Shown here one piece after another: positions 33,870-45,869 of a stretch of 64,000 nt of DNA. This DNA is from Apricaphanius iberus (lineage: Eukaryota > Chordata > Actinopteri > Cyprinodontiformes > Aphaniidae): positions 310,001 through 374,000 of the forward strand of contig JAPXFQ010002095.1 in the NCBI GenBank assembly GCA_028564705.1. The letters are read 5' to 3'. Under the pieces are notes generated by a model. The model saw only the letters and a program-made list of their open reading frames with translations, ran no database searches and was not told where the DNA came from. The translations under genes and the position numbers were made by a program. Each line of letters opens with the position of its first letter. Within the stretch, counting starts at the first letter, position 1.

Positions 33870-34400
33870 GTGGTTTATGCTGCAAGGAGGACGAAGGACT
33901 CAGGCGCAGAAGCAGATTTCCAGGTGAGGTGATATTTTATTGAACGTGCAGCAACATAAGGCGAGACCATATACACTCAGTACACAACAATGATCCAGCG
34001 AGGACTGCAGCGCTCGCTGGATCTTAAATAGGGGGAGACAAGGACTTAGTTACAGTAACGCAAGTAAAAGTAATTCATCCCTTTCCACCTCTGGATGTGG
34101 GTATGTGGGGTTTTTGTGGAAATGGGGATGCAGAGGAAGGTGATTGGCTGGGGCGGTATTCATGCAAGAACCACAACTGTAAACATTTCTACAATCTGTT
34201 CTGGTCCAGTTCTAGTGAGCTGTGAGAACTGTCACCTCCGTTTCCTGATGTAAGCAGGGAGGAGTGGTCTTCTGCTGCTGTAGCTGCTTTTTTTATGTAG
34301 AGGAGCTTTTTCTCATTCTGATTCTTCAGCAACTTGTCTTCATGTCATAATGAATAAGTGCAGTGAGCTGCTAACGTGATTGCTTCATTTTATTATTTCT
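33870..34400. other. Intergenic; unassigned repeat-like text
   Basis: GAAGGACTCAGGCGCAGAAG and CCAGCGAGGACTGCAGCGCTCGCTGG (an imperfect palindrome near 33997-34022) look repeat-derived, but no ends were found. No gene. Confidence 0.3.
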
Positions 34401-34408
34401 GTTAATAC

Positions 34409-35017
34409 TAGGGATGTCCGATATTATCGGCCTGAAGTCATTATCATCCGATATTGGCATAAAAATGTAATATCGGAAATTATCGGTATCGGTTTTTATT
34501 TTCTTAATAAGATGAGTTTTTCACACCATACACATACTATATATCAAACTCTTCAGCTACTTCTTTTCTATCTCAGAATGTACAAATATGACAGACTTTC
34601 AATATATCAAAAGGCTTCTTCTGGGCCAACCTTGACCGTCCATCGGGCGCACTTGGTGACATCATCAGCCACAAAGGTATAATGTTGTTTACATTTTCTA
34701 AGAGTAAAAATTTGTCCTGAGTGGTGGGCCTTTGTCAGTATTCTCTGTGTGAGAAAATGTTCCAGCTACTTCTGAAAAAAAAATAAAAATGGCACCTTTT
34801 TCAATGCCTAACTAAAATTCTAGTACTTATTACATTTTATACATTTTTAAAACTCAAGTATGCATGATACAAGCTATTTCATTGTGGTTACCTAAAAGGG
34901 TTAAGCGGTTTTTGTTGTTTATGAGGGAGGGTCCACACATATCGGTATCGGAAATTATGAGTTAGGCTATATCTGTATATCGGATATCGGTAAAAAAGCC
35001 AACATCAAACATCCCTT
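34409..35017. mobile_element. hAT-like non-autonomous element with perfect 8-bp target duplication
   Basis: The left end TAGGGATGTCCGATATTATC is inverted at the right (reverse AAGGGATGTTTGATGTTGGC), with ATCGGTATCGG-type words at both sides. GTTAATAC occurs directly before (34401-34408) and directly after (35018-35025), a perfect 8-base duplication typical of hAT transposons. It is 609 bp long and has no transposase. Confidence 0.85.
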
Positions 35018-35178
35018 GTTAATACCTATTAAAATGGCCACTGGGTGTAATCTAATATTCCTACTTTATTTAATTCATTCAGAAGTAAAATAGCAATGGT
35101 AAAAAAAAACTGAAACAAATGTCGCTTGAATGAAAAGGAGCACAAAGAAGGTAAAGAGTAAAGCACTCTAGATATAGG

Positions 35179-35212
35179 TAGATGGATGGATGGATGGATG
35201 GATGGATGGATG

Positions 35213-35278
<66 letters not shown>

Positions 35279-35279
35279 T
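35179..35279. repeat. Compound tetranucleotide microsatellite (GATG)n-(GACA)n
   Basis: About 8 units of GATG (35179-35213) pass into about 16 units of GACA (35214-35279). The complementary strand gives an artificial Ser-Val-Cys-Leu repeat frame, which is not a gene. Confidence 0.95.
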
Positions 35280-35689
35280 AGGACTTTATCAAAAGCTGTA
35301 AACATTATATTGAAAAAAAGGCTAAGAAATGCATTATTTCCAGTAAAAATAGCAAAGTAAGAGCATTTTTTTTAAAAGTTTGTATTCTACAAAAAACCCC
35401 AACAATGTAAAAAAGTCATTAAACTATAAAAACAATTATTAAAATTCAGGAGCTTCTTGGACTTACTGCACATAGCAACCTCTATGTAGTTTATCTACAG
35501 TTTTACAATTACAATACACTTGTTCCAAAATATTTTTACGTAATCATTTTAGAAATCCTTACATTTTATGTACATTTTTTCCACATTTTCAAATTACAAA
35601 AAATACAAAAAAACATAAAATCATTTCTAACATTTTTTATATGTATTTAATATTATAGTTTTCATTTGATTATTAAATGCCACAATACT

Positions 35690-36330
35690 TTTTGATTCTT
35701 TTATTTCTCTATTGAGTTTGTTCCACAAATCAGGTCGTTTCACTGAGACGATCCGTTCCATGACTTTGGTTCTAAATCTGGGTTTTAAGAAGACATCTGT
35801 TCCTTTAAGATTGTACTGACTGTCTCTCTTTTAAACATTTTTTTCTGCATATTTGCCTGTAACATTTTATTATTATCCCTACATAAAACCTGTAGGAAGT
35901 CAGAGGATTTCAACACTTTGCATTTTACGAAAAGAGGATTTGATGGATCTCTGTATCTTCTATGATTTATTATTCGCAAGAACCTTTTTTGTAAGAGTAA
36001 TATTGACTGTATATATGTTTCACATGTTGTAAACTGTATAATCTTTGTATTGTATAACATAAGCAAAGCTTTGTGATTTAGACTAAGTTTTTTCTTTATT
36101 TAACACTACAACTGATTTTGATAATTTCCCTTTTGTATAATTTATTAGATTTCCGGTTAAGATCCTCGTCAATAATGACGGCTATTTCTTTTACTCTTTG
36201 TAGTTTCAACCCATCCATTTTTATTGATACACCTTTATCCAAACATTTCGTGACACTTTCCCTTTAGCAATTACAAACTGTAGCAATTTTCAATAAACTT
36301 GTATTTTGGAAATATTGACATTTATATGTT
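35690..36330 (-). pseudogene. LINE reverse-transcriptase C-terminal remnant
   Basis: A 93-residue minus frame (35785-36066) contains LLLQKRFLRIINHRRYRDPSNPLF, the C-terminal box of jockey/CR1-type reverse transcriptases (LQKRALRII...PLF). Flanking minus-strand text continues the element in broken frames to about 36330 and towards the 3' end at 35690. It is distinct from the L2 copies elsewhere in the window. Confidence 0.65.
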
Positions 36331-38900
36331 TTTGTATGTTTTAGGCTCATATTAAGAGATGAAGCCGTGTTTTATCAGAACAGATGTCCTTTGGACCTCC
36401 TTCCCTCTGGTGAGATGCGATCAGTGTTTTCTCTCCTCTGCTGGCATTGCACCAGCAGCATACCACAACATTTCTGATTAAATGTGGATCCAATTAAACC
36501 ACACAGACACTGGTTATCAGAACAGAAATCCCTACAGAGAATATCTCCCACCGTTTAGATCGAGAGCAGGAGGCTTATGCCGAAATGAAGAATTTATTCA
36601 GTCCAATGGGTCCTGCAGAAAGGCAGGAACTGGCCAATTTAAAGGAGGAAAGAGAAAACAGGAGTTTGACACTTTGGTCCAGATGTTGTGACGCTGCCGC
36701 GGCGCCAATTAGGAAGAGAACAAAGAAAAACTGTGTTGGTCGGTTTTCAGGGGAAAATACAAGGATGTGTGAATGTTTGTTAGAAATGTACAGCAGCTGA
36801 AGACAGATCACTATCTCAGGATTAGCCTACAGTATCACAGAGATAAAGGCGGCGGACAGAGGAAACGAAGAGTCTCTTTATCTGACAACATCTGAAGCCA
36901 GGGAAATGTTTAGCTCCATAACGGGATGAAGTGTTTGGATTGCAAACAACGCTTTTAGACACGATCACTTCACTCTGAGGACCGGCTCCTCACTGGCAGC
37001 TCCTGTCTGCTGAACAGACAAAGCAGAGCAAACAGAGAATCACACAGGAAGTTGATCTGAATGTTCGACATGAGGGGCTGCTCAGTAAAAGTAAGGCCTC
37101 GCCCTCGTGGAGGAAAGAGATCGTCATCCGTTATTAACTATGATTGGAGGAGTGTCAAAGGTTGAATATCAGAGGAGGCAAAAGATGCTTGAAGAATGGA
37201 GCCAAAACGACGTGTGATGGTCTGAGAAGATGGACGATAACTGGAACAATGTGAAGCTGAAAAACGGAAACGCTCCTTTAGAGATGTAAGTTTATAATTA
37301 CATCCATAATGAGAACCTCCGGTTCCACCATATCCCGGGGGGGGGGGGGGTTAACAATAAAAACAACAAAGCTTAACAATAAAACAATGACAAATCAATC
37401 ATCAATGACAATCATCAGCTTTTTATTATCGTTATTGTTATTGTATTGCTAACTATTCATAATAAAACCTGGTTAAATGAAGGAGTTTTGGGGCAGATAA
37501 CATTACAGGCGGTGAATCTCCTGCCCTGATTGGCTCCTATTATATGGATAAATGCTGATAGTGACTGGATTTAAACTTCTCCTGAAGGACTCCAAGTGGA
37601 TGCAAATTTGTCTGGGTGAGCAAATGAAAATAATAAGGGCAAAAATAAGATCAAGGTTTTTAAAAAAAATAACAATGAACTTTCCCTTTAAGTATACATG
37701 CATGTAGCTCCATAATAAATAGTAAGACTCGAAGTCAAAACATATATTGGATAACATCCCAACAGGTTTTATAAGGTATCAAAGATCGATCTGGATCCTG
37801 CCAAAATCCGGAACAAGAAAAACGCAGAGCACCTTTGGAGTTTTAATAACTGCAAGGGAAAAAATTAAAGTATGGATATGCAACGAACACCAAAAACATA
37901 GCCAAGACACTGTGGAATCTGAAGTGTGATTTCATGAATTTTCAAAAGCTATGGAGCTAGATCCAGAAGATAACCACCGTTATCAAAAAATATATTTTTG
38001 TGAATAACTACTAAAGTATTATTGATATTAGTGTGAATCAGCTGCTAAGGTATATTTTCAAGGTCAAGGAATCTAAATCATATTCTACAGGCTTTCTGTT
38101 GCACCTAATGGCTGTGAATGTCAGGAGAAACACTTTCTACTGTAGCAGAGGGAGCGGGTCGATGTGGCCAGAGTTTTATTTTCCTCTTACAGCGGGGAGA
38201 TAATAATGGGTTCAGCCGAGCCTTTCTCCAGGACTGTGAACTAAGATTTAACAGAAGAGTGATGCTCCCCGCTGTGTGAACGGATGCTGTTTCTGTTCTT
38301 TCCTCTTCTTTTGGTGTTTTCTTATCATTAAAAAAAATAACATGACAAGAAGTGCTGGGAAAATTGTAAATAGTTCCAAAAAAAAATCATTGTTTCGACT
38401 CCAGTTCTGTTGTTTCATTCAGAGAGATAGATAGATAGATCTACTGGGGGCTGCAGCCGCTCGTATAATCTGTTTGATTGAAAAGCATATTAATAAAGGC
38501 TGAGAAAAACATGTTGGGGGAATAGAATAGTCCTTTACTGTACAACAGAGAAATTCAACTTTAACATCCGCAAAGTGACAAGTAATTGAGGCATTTAGAT
38601 CACATGTAAAGACTATCAAATAAACTGAATTTAGAATAAATATAAATTAAGTATTTAATATATTTTTTTTATTGCAGCTACGTTTAAAAGGCAGAGAAAA
38701 TATACGACTCCAGACTCCCGTTGCCTTTTTAAATTGCGCCCACATCCTCGAACTCGTTTTAAAGAACAAGCATCCCAAACTGTCCCTTTTTTTCCAAACA
38801 ATGATCACCTCCAGATTCGTCTTTTCTTCCTCATTTTCCTTTTGCCATTTGATTCAGAGTCTAGAGAAAATTAATGCAGTTAGTGCTCAGCTTACAGCAC
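36331..38900. other. Intergenic with simple repeats, no gene recognised
   Basis: No frame has a domain. Short tracts: G-run at 37337-37351, GATA repeats at 38427-38442, A-rich runs near 38330 and 38382. No transposon was named. Confidence 0.4.
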
Positions 38901-39490
38901 ATGTGTCAAACTCGAGGGCCTCGGGCCAAATCCGGCCCCCCATAGCCATTTATGTGGCCCTCTAAACTACAGAGCAGTGGCTTCCAAACTTTCCAGTCTC
39001 TTACTCACAAAATAAAACTTTAAGCAGCCCAAGACTCCATCTCCTGATGGAAGACAAGCATTTTCTGTGTTCACTTGAAAAGCGGTAGAGTCGTAACATA
39101 ACCAATATCAACAACGAATCTATCGACCGACATATGTTGCTTTTATTAATTCAAGTCCTGTTTTTCCTCATTAATTTGATTAATAAAATGGCCATGGTTG
39201 CTCATTGCCATTTCTGGTATCTACATCATTTTCTCAAGAGAAGACCCCACACTTACCTCTTTGTGACCCAACTTTGGGAACTGCTGCTCTTTTGCACAGT
39301 CCTAAATCACATCATTATGATCAAATGTTTAGTATCATTTAAGTACTTGTCGAATGCAGACATGTATCTTTTTACTAATGCTCACAGGGTTTTTCACAGC
39401 TTCATCAACACTTTTTGCCACAGTTGGCCCTTTTAGGATATTCCTGAACTTGATGTGGCCCTAAATGGAAATGAGATTGCCACCTCTGGC
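38901..39490. repeat. hAT-like MITE (GTGTCAAACTCGAGGGCC end)
   Basis: ACATGTGTCAAACTCGAGGG followed by CGGGCCAAATCCGGCCC at 38900-38940 is the start of a vertebrate-wide hAT-derived repeat. The other side (39450-39485: GATGTGGCCC..., GAGATTGCCACCTCTGGC) reads as its decayed inverse end. The 100-residue frame at 39134-39436 is inside it and is not a gene. Confidence 0.6.
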
Positions 39491-42268
39491 TCACAGTGAC
39501 GTTGGCTTTCGGAGCGTCCTGCTACAGCTTTACGAGCAGTTTGATCATCAGAGACCTGCGGCTGTGCAGAGTAACAGCTCGCACAGAGTGGCATGAAGCA
39601 ATCTTTTGAGACGGCCGAGAAACGCACATATTAAGACACACTTTTTGCTGCTAACTAATAAATAATGATAATCTGTAACGTATTGCTGCGTCACCAATCA
39701 GAGATCCGGCTCTCTTCCCGGATGATTAACACCCCATTGTTCTTTTATTGTGACCTTGGCTCGTCACACAATCAAGCCTGATTATATCACTCACACACAC
39801 ACACACACACGCAGTCATTGTCTGTTATTGGGGACAGTAATTACTGTGACACGCGTGTGAGTGGCTGCTGGCCACATTCAGAGTAAACTAATGGCAGACG
39901 GCCTGTTTAGGTTGCGTAACAGAGATGTTGCCTTGACCTGATTACATCCGCCAACATGTGTTGCTCTAAATGTAAATTAGAACCCTCAAACTCCCCCTAA
40001 ACTGGTTGCTGCTGTTAACGTTGATGTCAGGTAATGTTTTTACGGCTTACAGGAATTATGGATCTACAATATTGGTTGATCTTTCAATGAACATGTAACA
40101 GGAACGTCATTAAAAAGAGACCAAAATAAAGGCTACCTTTAAAAGAAATAAAACTGTTGGGGGACGGTTGTACGCCACAAAGACTTATGACTTATGATTC
40201 CCGTGTTTTATCTGTTTTTAATGTTCATAATTTTAGATAAATCTTCTTTTATAAACTTTCTTAATACTTCAATTACTAAATGTTTTCTTTAAGCGATTTT
40301 CTGTTTAAATTTTCACACTTTTGTCCTGTATTTGGTTTCTTTGCCACTGAATTATGTGATGCACCTTGAATTGACTTGTGTTGATAGTCAGGATGAACCG
40401 ATATCGATATTGGTATTGGGTTTCGGCCCCGATACCGTCTAATGTACATGTAACAGTATCGGTTGAACTTCACCGATACCATTTACCGATACTCAAACTG
40501 TAGAAAATCTGCAATAAATTCACAAAAAAGATTCATTTTTCACTTGAAATTTTAATTTTGTCTTAGTTATGTGTAGTGAGTAAAGTCCGGTGCCTTTAGT
40601 CTCTTCAAGAAAGGTATAAGGTGGAAGTTATACAGTTTATTAATTCAACAACACGCCTAGTTGAAAGCTAGATAAATAAAGCTTCCTTGCCTTACTTCAT
40701 CTAATAATTCGATTGTCTGAGTGACGTGTAAACTGGGACTTGGCTCTCAACAAGCCCTTAATCCGATTGCTCCAAAAAACTCGATTCAGATGTGCATGTA
40801 AACGTACTGTGTATATTTAAGGTTTTTTACCTCTGACTCTATGCGCTGTTGGTTTAAACCCAAACAGGAATGTTGCCTAACTCTTTCCTAACTCTTGCTT
40901 TGGCCTGCTTCCATGCTGCCGTACTCCCAGTCACACCTGAAGCACATGAACCAATCAGGACCTGAATGGTTAACAATAACCGCTGTGGCCGGTACGGCAG
41001 CAGCTGGGGTAGAAATCCATAACAGACGCATGGAAAGCTTGTGTGAAACAGCAGGAGTATTCTGAATGTCCTGGTTGTCACAACCTGGGTGGATGATAAA
41101 GGTGAAGCCTGGAAGGCAGCTGTGATTGAGTCGTTGAACTTGTGTAGATGTGATCAACAGAGCATAAAGAACAATGTGTCACCCTGCAGACGGTCTCTGG
41201 TGCCGTCTGCTGACTCGGGATTAAATCCAGACTTTGCCCAAGCCCTTTGTTCTTGCTCTTATAAACACACCAGTCTGCTGTCATGAAATTCCTCTCCACG
41301 AACGTTGCTGTCAGCTTCTTTAGTGAACTGTGACGCTCCTGAAACAAGAAGTTCCTGAGCTGATTGTTAGAAATGAAATAAACAGGCTGGATTACTGAGA
41401 GGCAGGTCAATGAACTCCTCAGTGTTTCCAGGAAAAGCTGGATCAATAGTTCAGATGTTCAGAGGTCTTTCACACAGAGGTTTTAACTGAGAAGAACGGG
41501 CAGAGCGGCTGAATCCAAGCATGCAGATAGAAACAGAGGGATGGATGTGGTTAAAAATCAGTTCATTCTGACCCGGCCATCTGAATGTTGGGTTTAAATT
41601 GAGACCGGAAAGACCGTGTAACCAATTCCAAACGGTTCTGGTCCAGTTGTGGGGTACCTGGTGCGGTCTTCTGCTGCTGTAGCTCAGCTGGTTCCAGATT
41701 CCACATGTTGAACATTCAGAGATTGTGTCTGCACACCTTGGTTAGAACCAATGGTTGTTTGAGCTTCTGTTTCCCTCCTGGCATCTGGAGACAGGTGGCC
41801 ACCAATCAGCTGCTGCACAGTGGAGATTTTCTCTCCTTCAGACCTTACATCATATCCATACCCGGTTATAAACATCCTGTCATAGTTTTCAGACTTCTAC
41901 TTGGCTTCTTGAAGCGATTTTTATGTTTTCTTGACTGTGTGTATTTCAGACTGGCTTCTAACTCGATTTCAGCTGCACAATTTTATGTTATATGCTGCAT
42001 TAATAGAATTTACTTACTTTAATTCAGATTGCACTCCAACCCTCTTTAGTCTTTGATCAATGTTGTTGAAAATTCATCGTCTAAACTTGATTTGAGTTTA
42101 AATCACAGTTTCTGACACTGATAAACAACCAATATCTTCATTTATTTGGTTTGACAAAAATGGATTTAAAAAGTTTCAGATGCAGTATTGACCTCAATGC
42201 TGAGCTCATAATTTATAATCTAATAGTTTACGTTCTGCCTCTGATGTTTATGTTCACTTTCACCACAG
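39491..42268. other. Intergenic with minor repeats
   Basis: A CA microsatellite lies at 39791-39810. At 40388-40495 CCGATATCGATATTGG and ATCGGTTGAACTTCACCGAT look like a hAT-like fragment related to 34409-35017. The frames up to 122 residues near 41078-41446 have no recognised domain. Confidence 0.4.
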
Positions 42269-42351
42269 GAGACGGTAACCTCGTCACAACGGCAGGCTCC
42301 AAGCAGGACGCAAAGCTGTCAAACCTCCTCGACTCGTGGCGTAGACCATGA
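42269..42351 (+). other. Exon-like block with acceptor and stop, unassigned
   Basis: A polypyrimidine-like tract (TTTATGTTCACTTTCACCACAG) ends in AG at 42267-42268. It is followed by 27 open codons ending ...SNLLDSWRRP and TGA at 42349-42351, with a more GC-rich, codon-like composition than its surroundings. It could be the last coding exon of an unrecognised + strand gene or part of a 5' untranslated exon of the transporter gene downstream. I do not recognise the peptide and found no upstream partner exon. Confidence 0.25.
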
Positions 42352-43184
42352 ATCACACCCTGACACAATCACACGCCGGTTTATTCAGCATCTGATGGGA
42401 CTTTGACCTTCATCTGCATGTCGACAGACTGAGGAATCCTGGGAAAATGGGTTTCAAAGGTCAGACTTGGCTCACATGTTACATCAACGCTTTATTCACC
42501 ATTGTATTTAACCGTGTGTGGCTGCTGTCGCCTGTTAGGACATGTAGCTTCCGCTGGCTGCAGAGCAGGACGCCGAGCCTGGAGAGCTGCTGTTGCTGGA
42601 GGAGCATGATGGTTTCAATCTGAGGTAGGGGAAATATGTTTCTGGGATTCCTGTTGAGTTTTTAACATCTTCTAAGGTCTTAGTTTACATTCCCTATTTC
42701 ACACAACAGCGGGTTTTTTTTTTGTTAATCTTTATTATGTTTTGCCCATAGATACCTAAATCTGAATATGCACCTCTCTGTTTTCGCCCTGTCCCTAAAT
42801 TGGCCAAGCGTTTACATCTGGGTATTTATTGTGTTTACAGTGATAAAATTTTAAAACCCTTTAAATATCTAAGTAGTTATTTAGGACATCTACCAACCTG
42901 TTCAGCAGTTAATGATCCATCTTAAAAGAAGACAGTTTTCCCTCATAAAGATCGATTTCACCCTCTAAAATTCACTTCTCCAGCAGCGCTTAATGAAGGT
43001 TTTATGTCAGTGTTTCTGGCTTAACTGTAGATGGGTTGATTATAGGTTAGAGATGTGATTGTTCCTGGTGGAGAATTTACATCCTTTGGAGGCAACACTC
43101 TGATGTACAGGAAAAAAAATGTGTCACTTATGCAAAAGGGAGAAAGCTTTCCAATAATAACTCATTCAATCAATCAATCAATCT
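42352..43184. other. Intergenic, possible 5' untranslated exon region
   Basis: A GC-richer stretch at 42530-42635 ends TCTGAG then GTAGGG, a possible donor, and could be a non-coding first exon of the SLC16 gene. This is speculation from composition and one splice-like site only. Confidence 0.2.
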
Positions 43185-43415
43185 CTGTTGTCCAGGACTG
43201 TAAGATCATCAGCAACATGTAGCTCAGGAACTCCAGTCCTCGATAGCTGTCTGCAACTTTCTCACTGCTTCAGTGTTGCTGAGTCAGAAAATCCTGTCAT
43301 CAGCAGGACTCTGGAGAACTTGACTGCGTAGTGAGGAGGTTATTTAGGCGTATCAGGGCAGGGAGAACATCTAAAAGCTACAGGACAGCGACGCCTGAGG
43401 GCTGGGGTTGCAGAC
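43185..43415. repeat. Short interspersed repeat ending GGGGTTGCAGACCCCTG
   Basis: The text from TTGTCCAGGACTGTAAGATC to the GGTTGCAGACCCCTG end has the form of a hAT-derived repeat end. Reversed, the terminal word resembles 23072-23086. A (TCAA)n tract lies just left (43168-43184). Confidence 0.4.
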
Positions 43416-43627
43416 CCCTGATGTAGGTTAAGTAGAAATCCATCACTTGATTTGGCTCCATCCATCTCCCCTGTCCCTGCTGAAGGAAACTGTCCTCACA
43501 GGCAAGCCCATTTTTATTTGTATAGCACACTTACAACAAGCTAATTCAAGGTGATTTTCATGATTAGGTGGTAGAGAAACCAAAGCATGATAAAAACAGC
43601 AATTTCAAAAAAAGCATTTAGAAAAAA

Positions 43628-44390
43628 CCCAGCATGATGCTGCCACCACCATGTTCCCAGACGTGTCAAGTAACAATGTACAAAAACTTTGTTACCTTAT
43701 TTATGTAGAATTTATTTTCACATCCTGTAGTGATCAGAGATCGGCTATATTAGCTGGCGAGTCGTGCTGCCAACTTGTTGTTTTTTTATGGTTTTGTAGC
43801 CACAGTGGCCTTTATTTTGGTCTCTCCTCAAATATGTTCTCAATACACGTTCATTGCTGGATTTATGGAAATAGATCAACCAATATTGCATATCTATGAT
43901 TGTTAAAATTGATAACAAGTATATTAGACGTTTAACACGGAAAAATTATTTTTATGCCTATTTTGAATTTTACTCGAATACAAATACAAATACTTTCCCC
44001 CCCTGAACAAATACAAATACCAGCTGCTTTGCACACCCCTTTGAAACCTCTGCATGTTTGGCTGATGGAGATGTTGCGTTCAGGGGGATGAGAAGGGTTG
44101 GCTTTTACCCTTTTTACATGTTGGACAAAGGTTTACATTTCAGTCTCATCTGACCAGAGCTCCTTCTTCCACATGTTTTGCTGCCCTCTACGTGGCTTGT
44201 GGCACACTGCAAAGATGACATCTAACCGTTTTCTTTCAGTGATGTCCTTTTTTTCTTGCCACTCTTCCATAGAGGCCAGATTTTTCCCACCGTTCACGAC
44301 GAACAACTATCCTGTGGACAGATTGTCCTGCCTGAGCTGTGGATCTCTGCAGCTCCTCATTCAGCAGCTCGCGGTAAAACAATGCTGACG
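43628..44390 (-). mobile_element. Tc1-like transposase remnant, split by another element
   Basis: AGCATGATGCTGCCACCACC (43631) and, after a gap, TCTCATCTGACCAGAGC, CTTCTTCCACATGTTTTGCT and GAGCTGTGGATCTCTGCAGC (44140-44355) are the reverse strand of a Tc1-like transposase gene. The intervening 43655-44041 is foreign: it starts GACGTGTCAAGTAACAATGT and ends GCACACCCCTT, like ends of hAT-type repeats. Neither element is intact. Confidence 0.65.
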
Positions 44391-45147
44391 TTGGTAGCTG
44401 GAAGGTGACTGAATGTGAAAAGATTTAGACCGTAAATGGAGGCCGGTTATTTTTCTCAGGGAGCATCTTCAGCTTCTGTTATTACATTAAACATGGGAAT
44501 ATTTTAGAAACAAACAACACATAAACAATGTCTTTGTTGGGCCGCAAACACTCCTGCAGAAGCGTGCTGTTAGACTAAGTACCTCTGTCTGGGAAACACA
44601 CCCAGGTTCTCAGACAGATTTTGGAGCTCCTTTCTGAACGGAGAGAAAACACAAAATCAGGGTTTCCCTGATGAAATTTCAAATTTAATCTGACTGATTG
44701 CATTATAATAAGTCAGAGGTAAGTCCATAGAAACCAGAGATGGAGGAGAGGTGACTGTGATAGAAGTTTTAAAGTTCTCCCAGGTCGTGCTGCTTTTATA
44801 AATAACAACCTTGGAGGCTGCCCCATCACCCCCCTGCCCTAGTTGGCACCTTCTCAGGTTTTGCAGCCTGCGTTGTTGGACAAGGTGTCCTCTTTCTTTT
44901 GGCAAGTGAGAGCAGCGGTCAGATGTCCCTCCTAATGGCCTGCCTCACTCTTCATTTAGAGTTAGAGAGAAGTAAAACCTGATGTTCAAAAGAAACAATC
45001 TTCTAATCACACATGGCGACATCCAGAACCATACCAGAACACAGTGTATGGATTTGGCCTCAATGTATAGAGAAAACCAGACAAAGATAACATCCATGTG
45101 TCTCTTTTTTACCTTATAAAGTTCTGTGGACACCACTGCGGGTCAGT
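44391..45147. other. Upstream region of the SLC16 gene
   Basis: No promoter motif is convincing. TTTTTTACCTTATAAAG at 45105-45121 looks like a splice acceptor just before the coding start, which would mean that the transporter gene has an upstream non-coding exon. The 82-residue minus frame at 44657-44905 is unassigned. Confidence 0.35.
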
Positions 45148-45364
45148 ATGGATCCTCCAGAGAAGCCTCAGAAGAGACGGGACGCCCCAGACGGAGGCTA
45201 CGCCTGGTTCATCTTGCTTTCCTGCTTCTTCGTGTTTGGCCTCACCTTCGGCGTGATCAAGTCCTTTGGTGTATTTTATGTAGAGATACAGCAGTACTTT
45301 GAAACCACAGCAACCAGAACATCATGGATCACCTCCATCACAGTGGCTACCATTCACATCGCAG
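45148..45364 (+). CDS. Monocarboxylate transporter (SLC16 family, MCT7/SLC16A6-like), coding exon 1
   Basis: First of five exons of a predicted 482-residue MCT, a 12-helix major-facilitator plasma-membrane carrier. Family members move lactate, pyruvate, ketone bodies or related solutes, some with protons; the substrate here is not predictable. This exon encodes residues 1-72: a short cytoplasmic N-terminus, the MCT signature at 15-20 (DGGYAW, with Tyr where most members have Trp) and helix 1 with Lys38, which aligns with the proton-coupling Lys38 of MCT1. The start ATG follows GTCAGT and gives the usual family N-terminus. The donor GTAACA leaves phase 1, matching exon 2. All five exons join in frame (1449 bases with stop). 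Words such as GVIKSFGVF, APVASALSARF, AGEC and FGVFAALGFFAPS fit MCT7 best, with MCT12 and MCT13 as alternatives. Intron 1 (45365-47200) holds Tc1 and L2 remnants. Confidence 0.9.
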
Positions 45365-45463
45365 GTAACAAGCCACCAGCTTCCTGTTTCGCTTCAGGAA
45401 ACCAGAGCAAACTCTGACTCTTTTTTGAAAACATGTAAAGGAAAGTTTGGTGTGTCCCGTTTA

Positions 45464-45722
45464 CAGTGTCTTGTAAAAGTATTTAAACTCTTATTTTGGG
45501 TTTTATAAGGTAGACCGCACAAAATACTTCAGAATTATAGAGGATGAAAAGTGATACATACAAATTCGTTTTTATACTAAACAAAATCTGGCATGAATTA
45601 GTATTCAACCCCCTTTACACTGATGTCCCTAAATTTTATCCAGTGCAGTCAGTTGCCTCAGTTGTGTGTAATTTAATCAGCCTAAATCCAGTGAAGGCCT
45701 CAGAGGTTTGGTAGAAGATTTC
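45464..45722 (+). mobile_element. Tc1-like terminal fragment in SLC16 intron 1
   Basis: CAGTGTCTTGTAAAAGTATT at 45465 is a Tc1-like terminal repeat (CAGTGCCTTGCAAAAGTATT type). It is followed by subterminal text ending GTGAAGGCCTCAGAGGTTTG. No transposase follows, so only one end survives. Confidence 0.65.
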
Positions 45723-45869
45723 TACCAGTTTTACGACAAAAATAAGACATTAAAGCTGTAGCCTAACACAGGTAGCTCATATCAGCTCTCTGAGATAAAC
45801 TCTAGTTATTTTTAGGTGGTAATTCAGCCTCACTATTGAGACAATATGCTGGTTTCCCTGTGTTGCATC

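Noticed and set aside
35179..35279. CRISPR-like regular repeat
   Set aside because: Contiguous tetranucleotide units with no spacers, in a eukaryotic genome.
35029..35292. Ser-Val-Cys-Leu repeat protein on the minus strand
   Set aside because: Pure translation of a GACA/GATG microsatellite.
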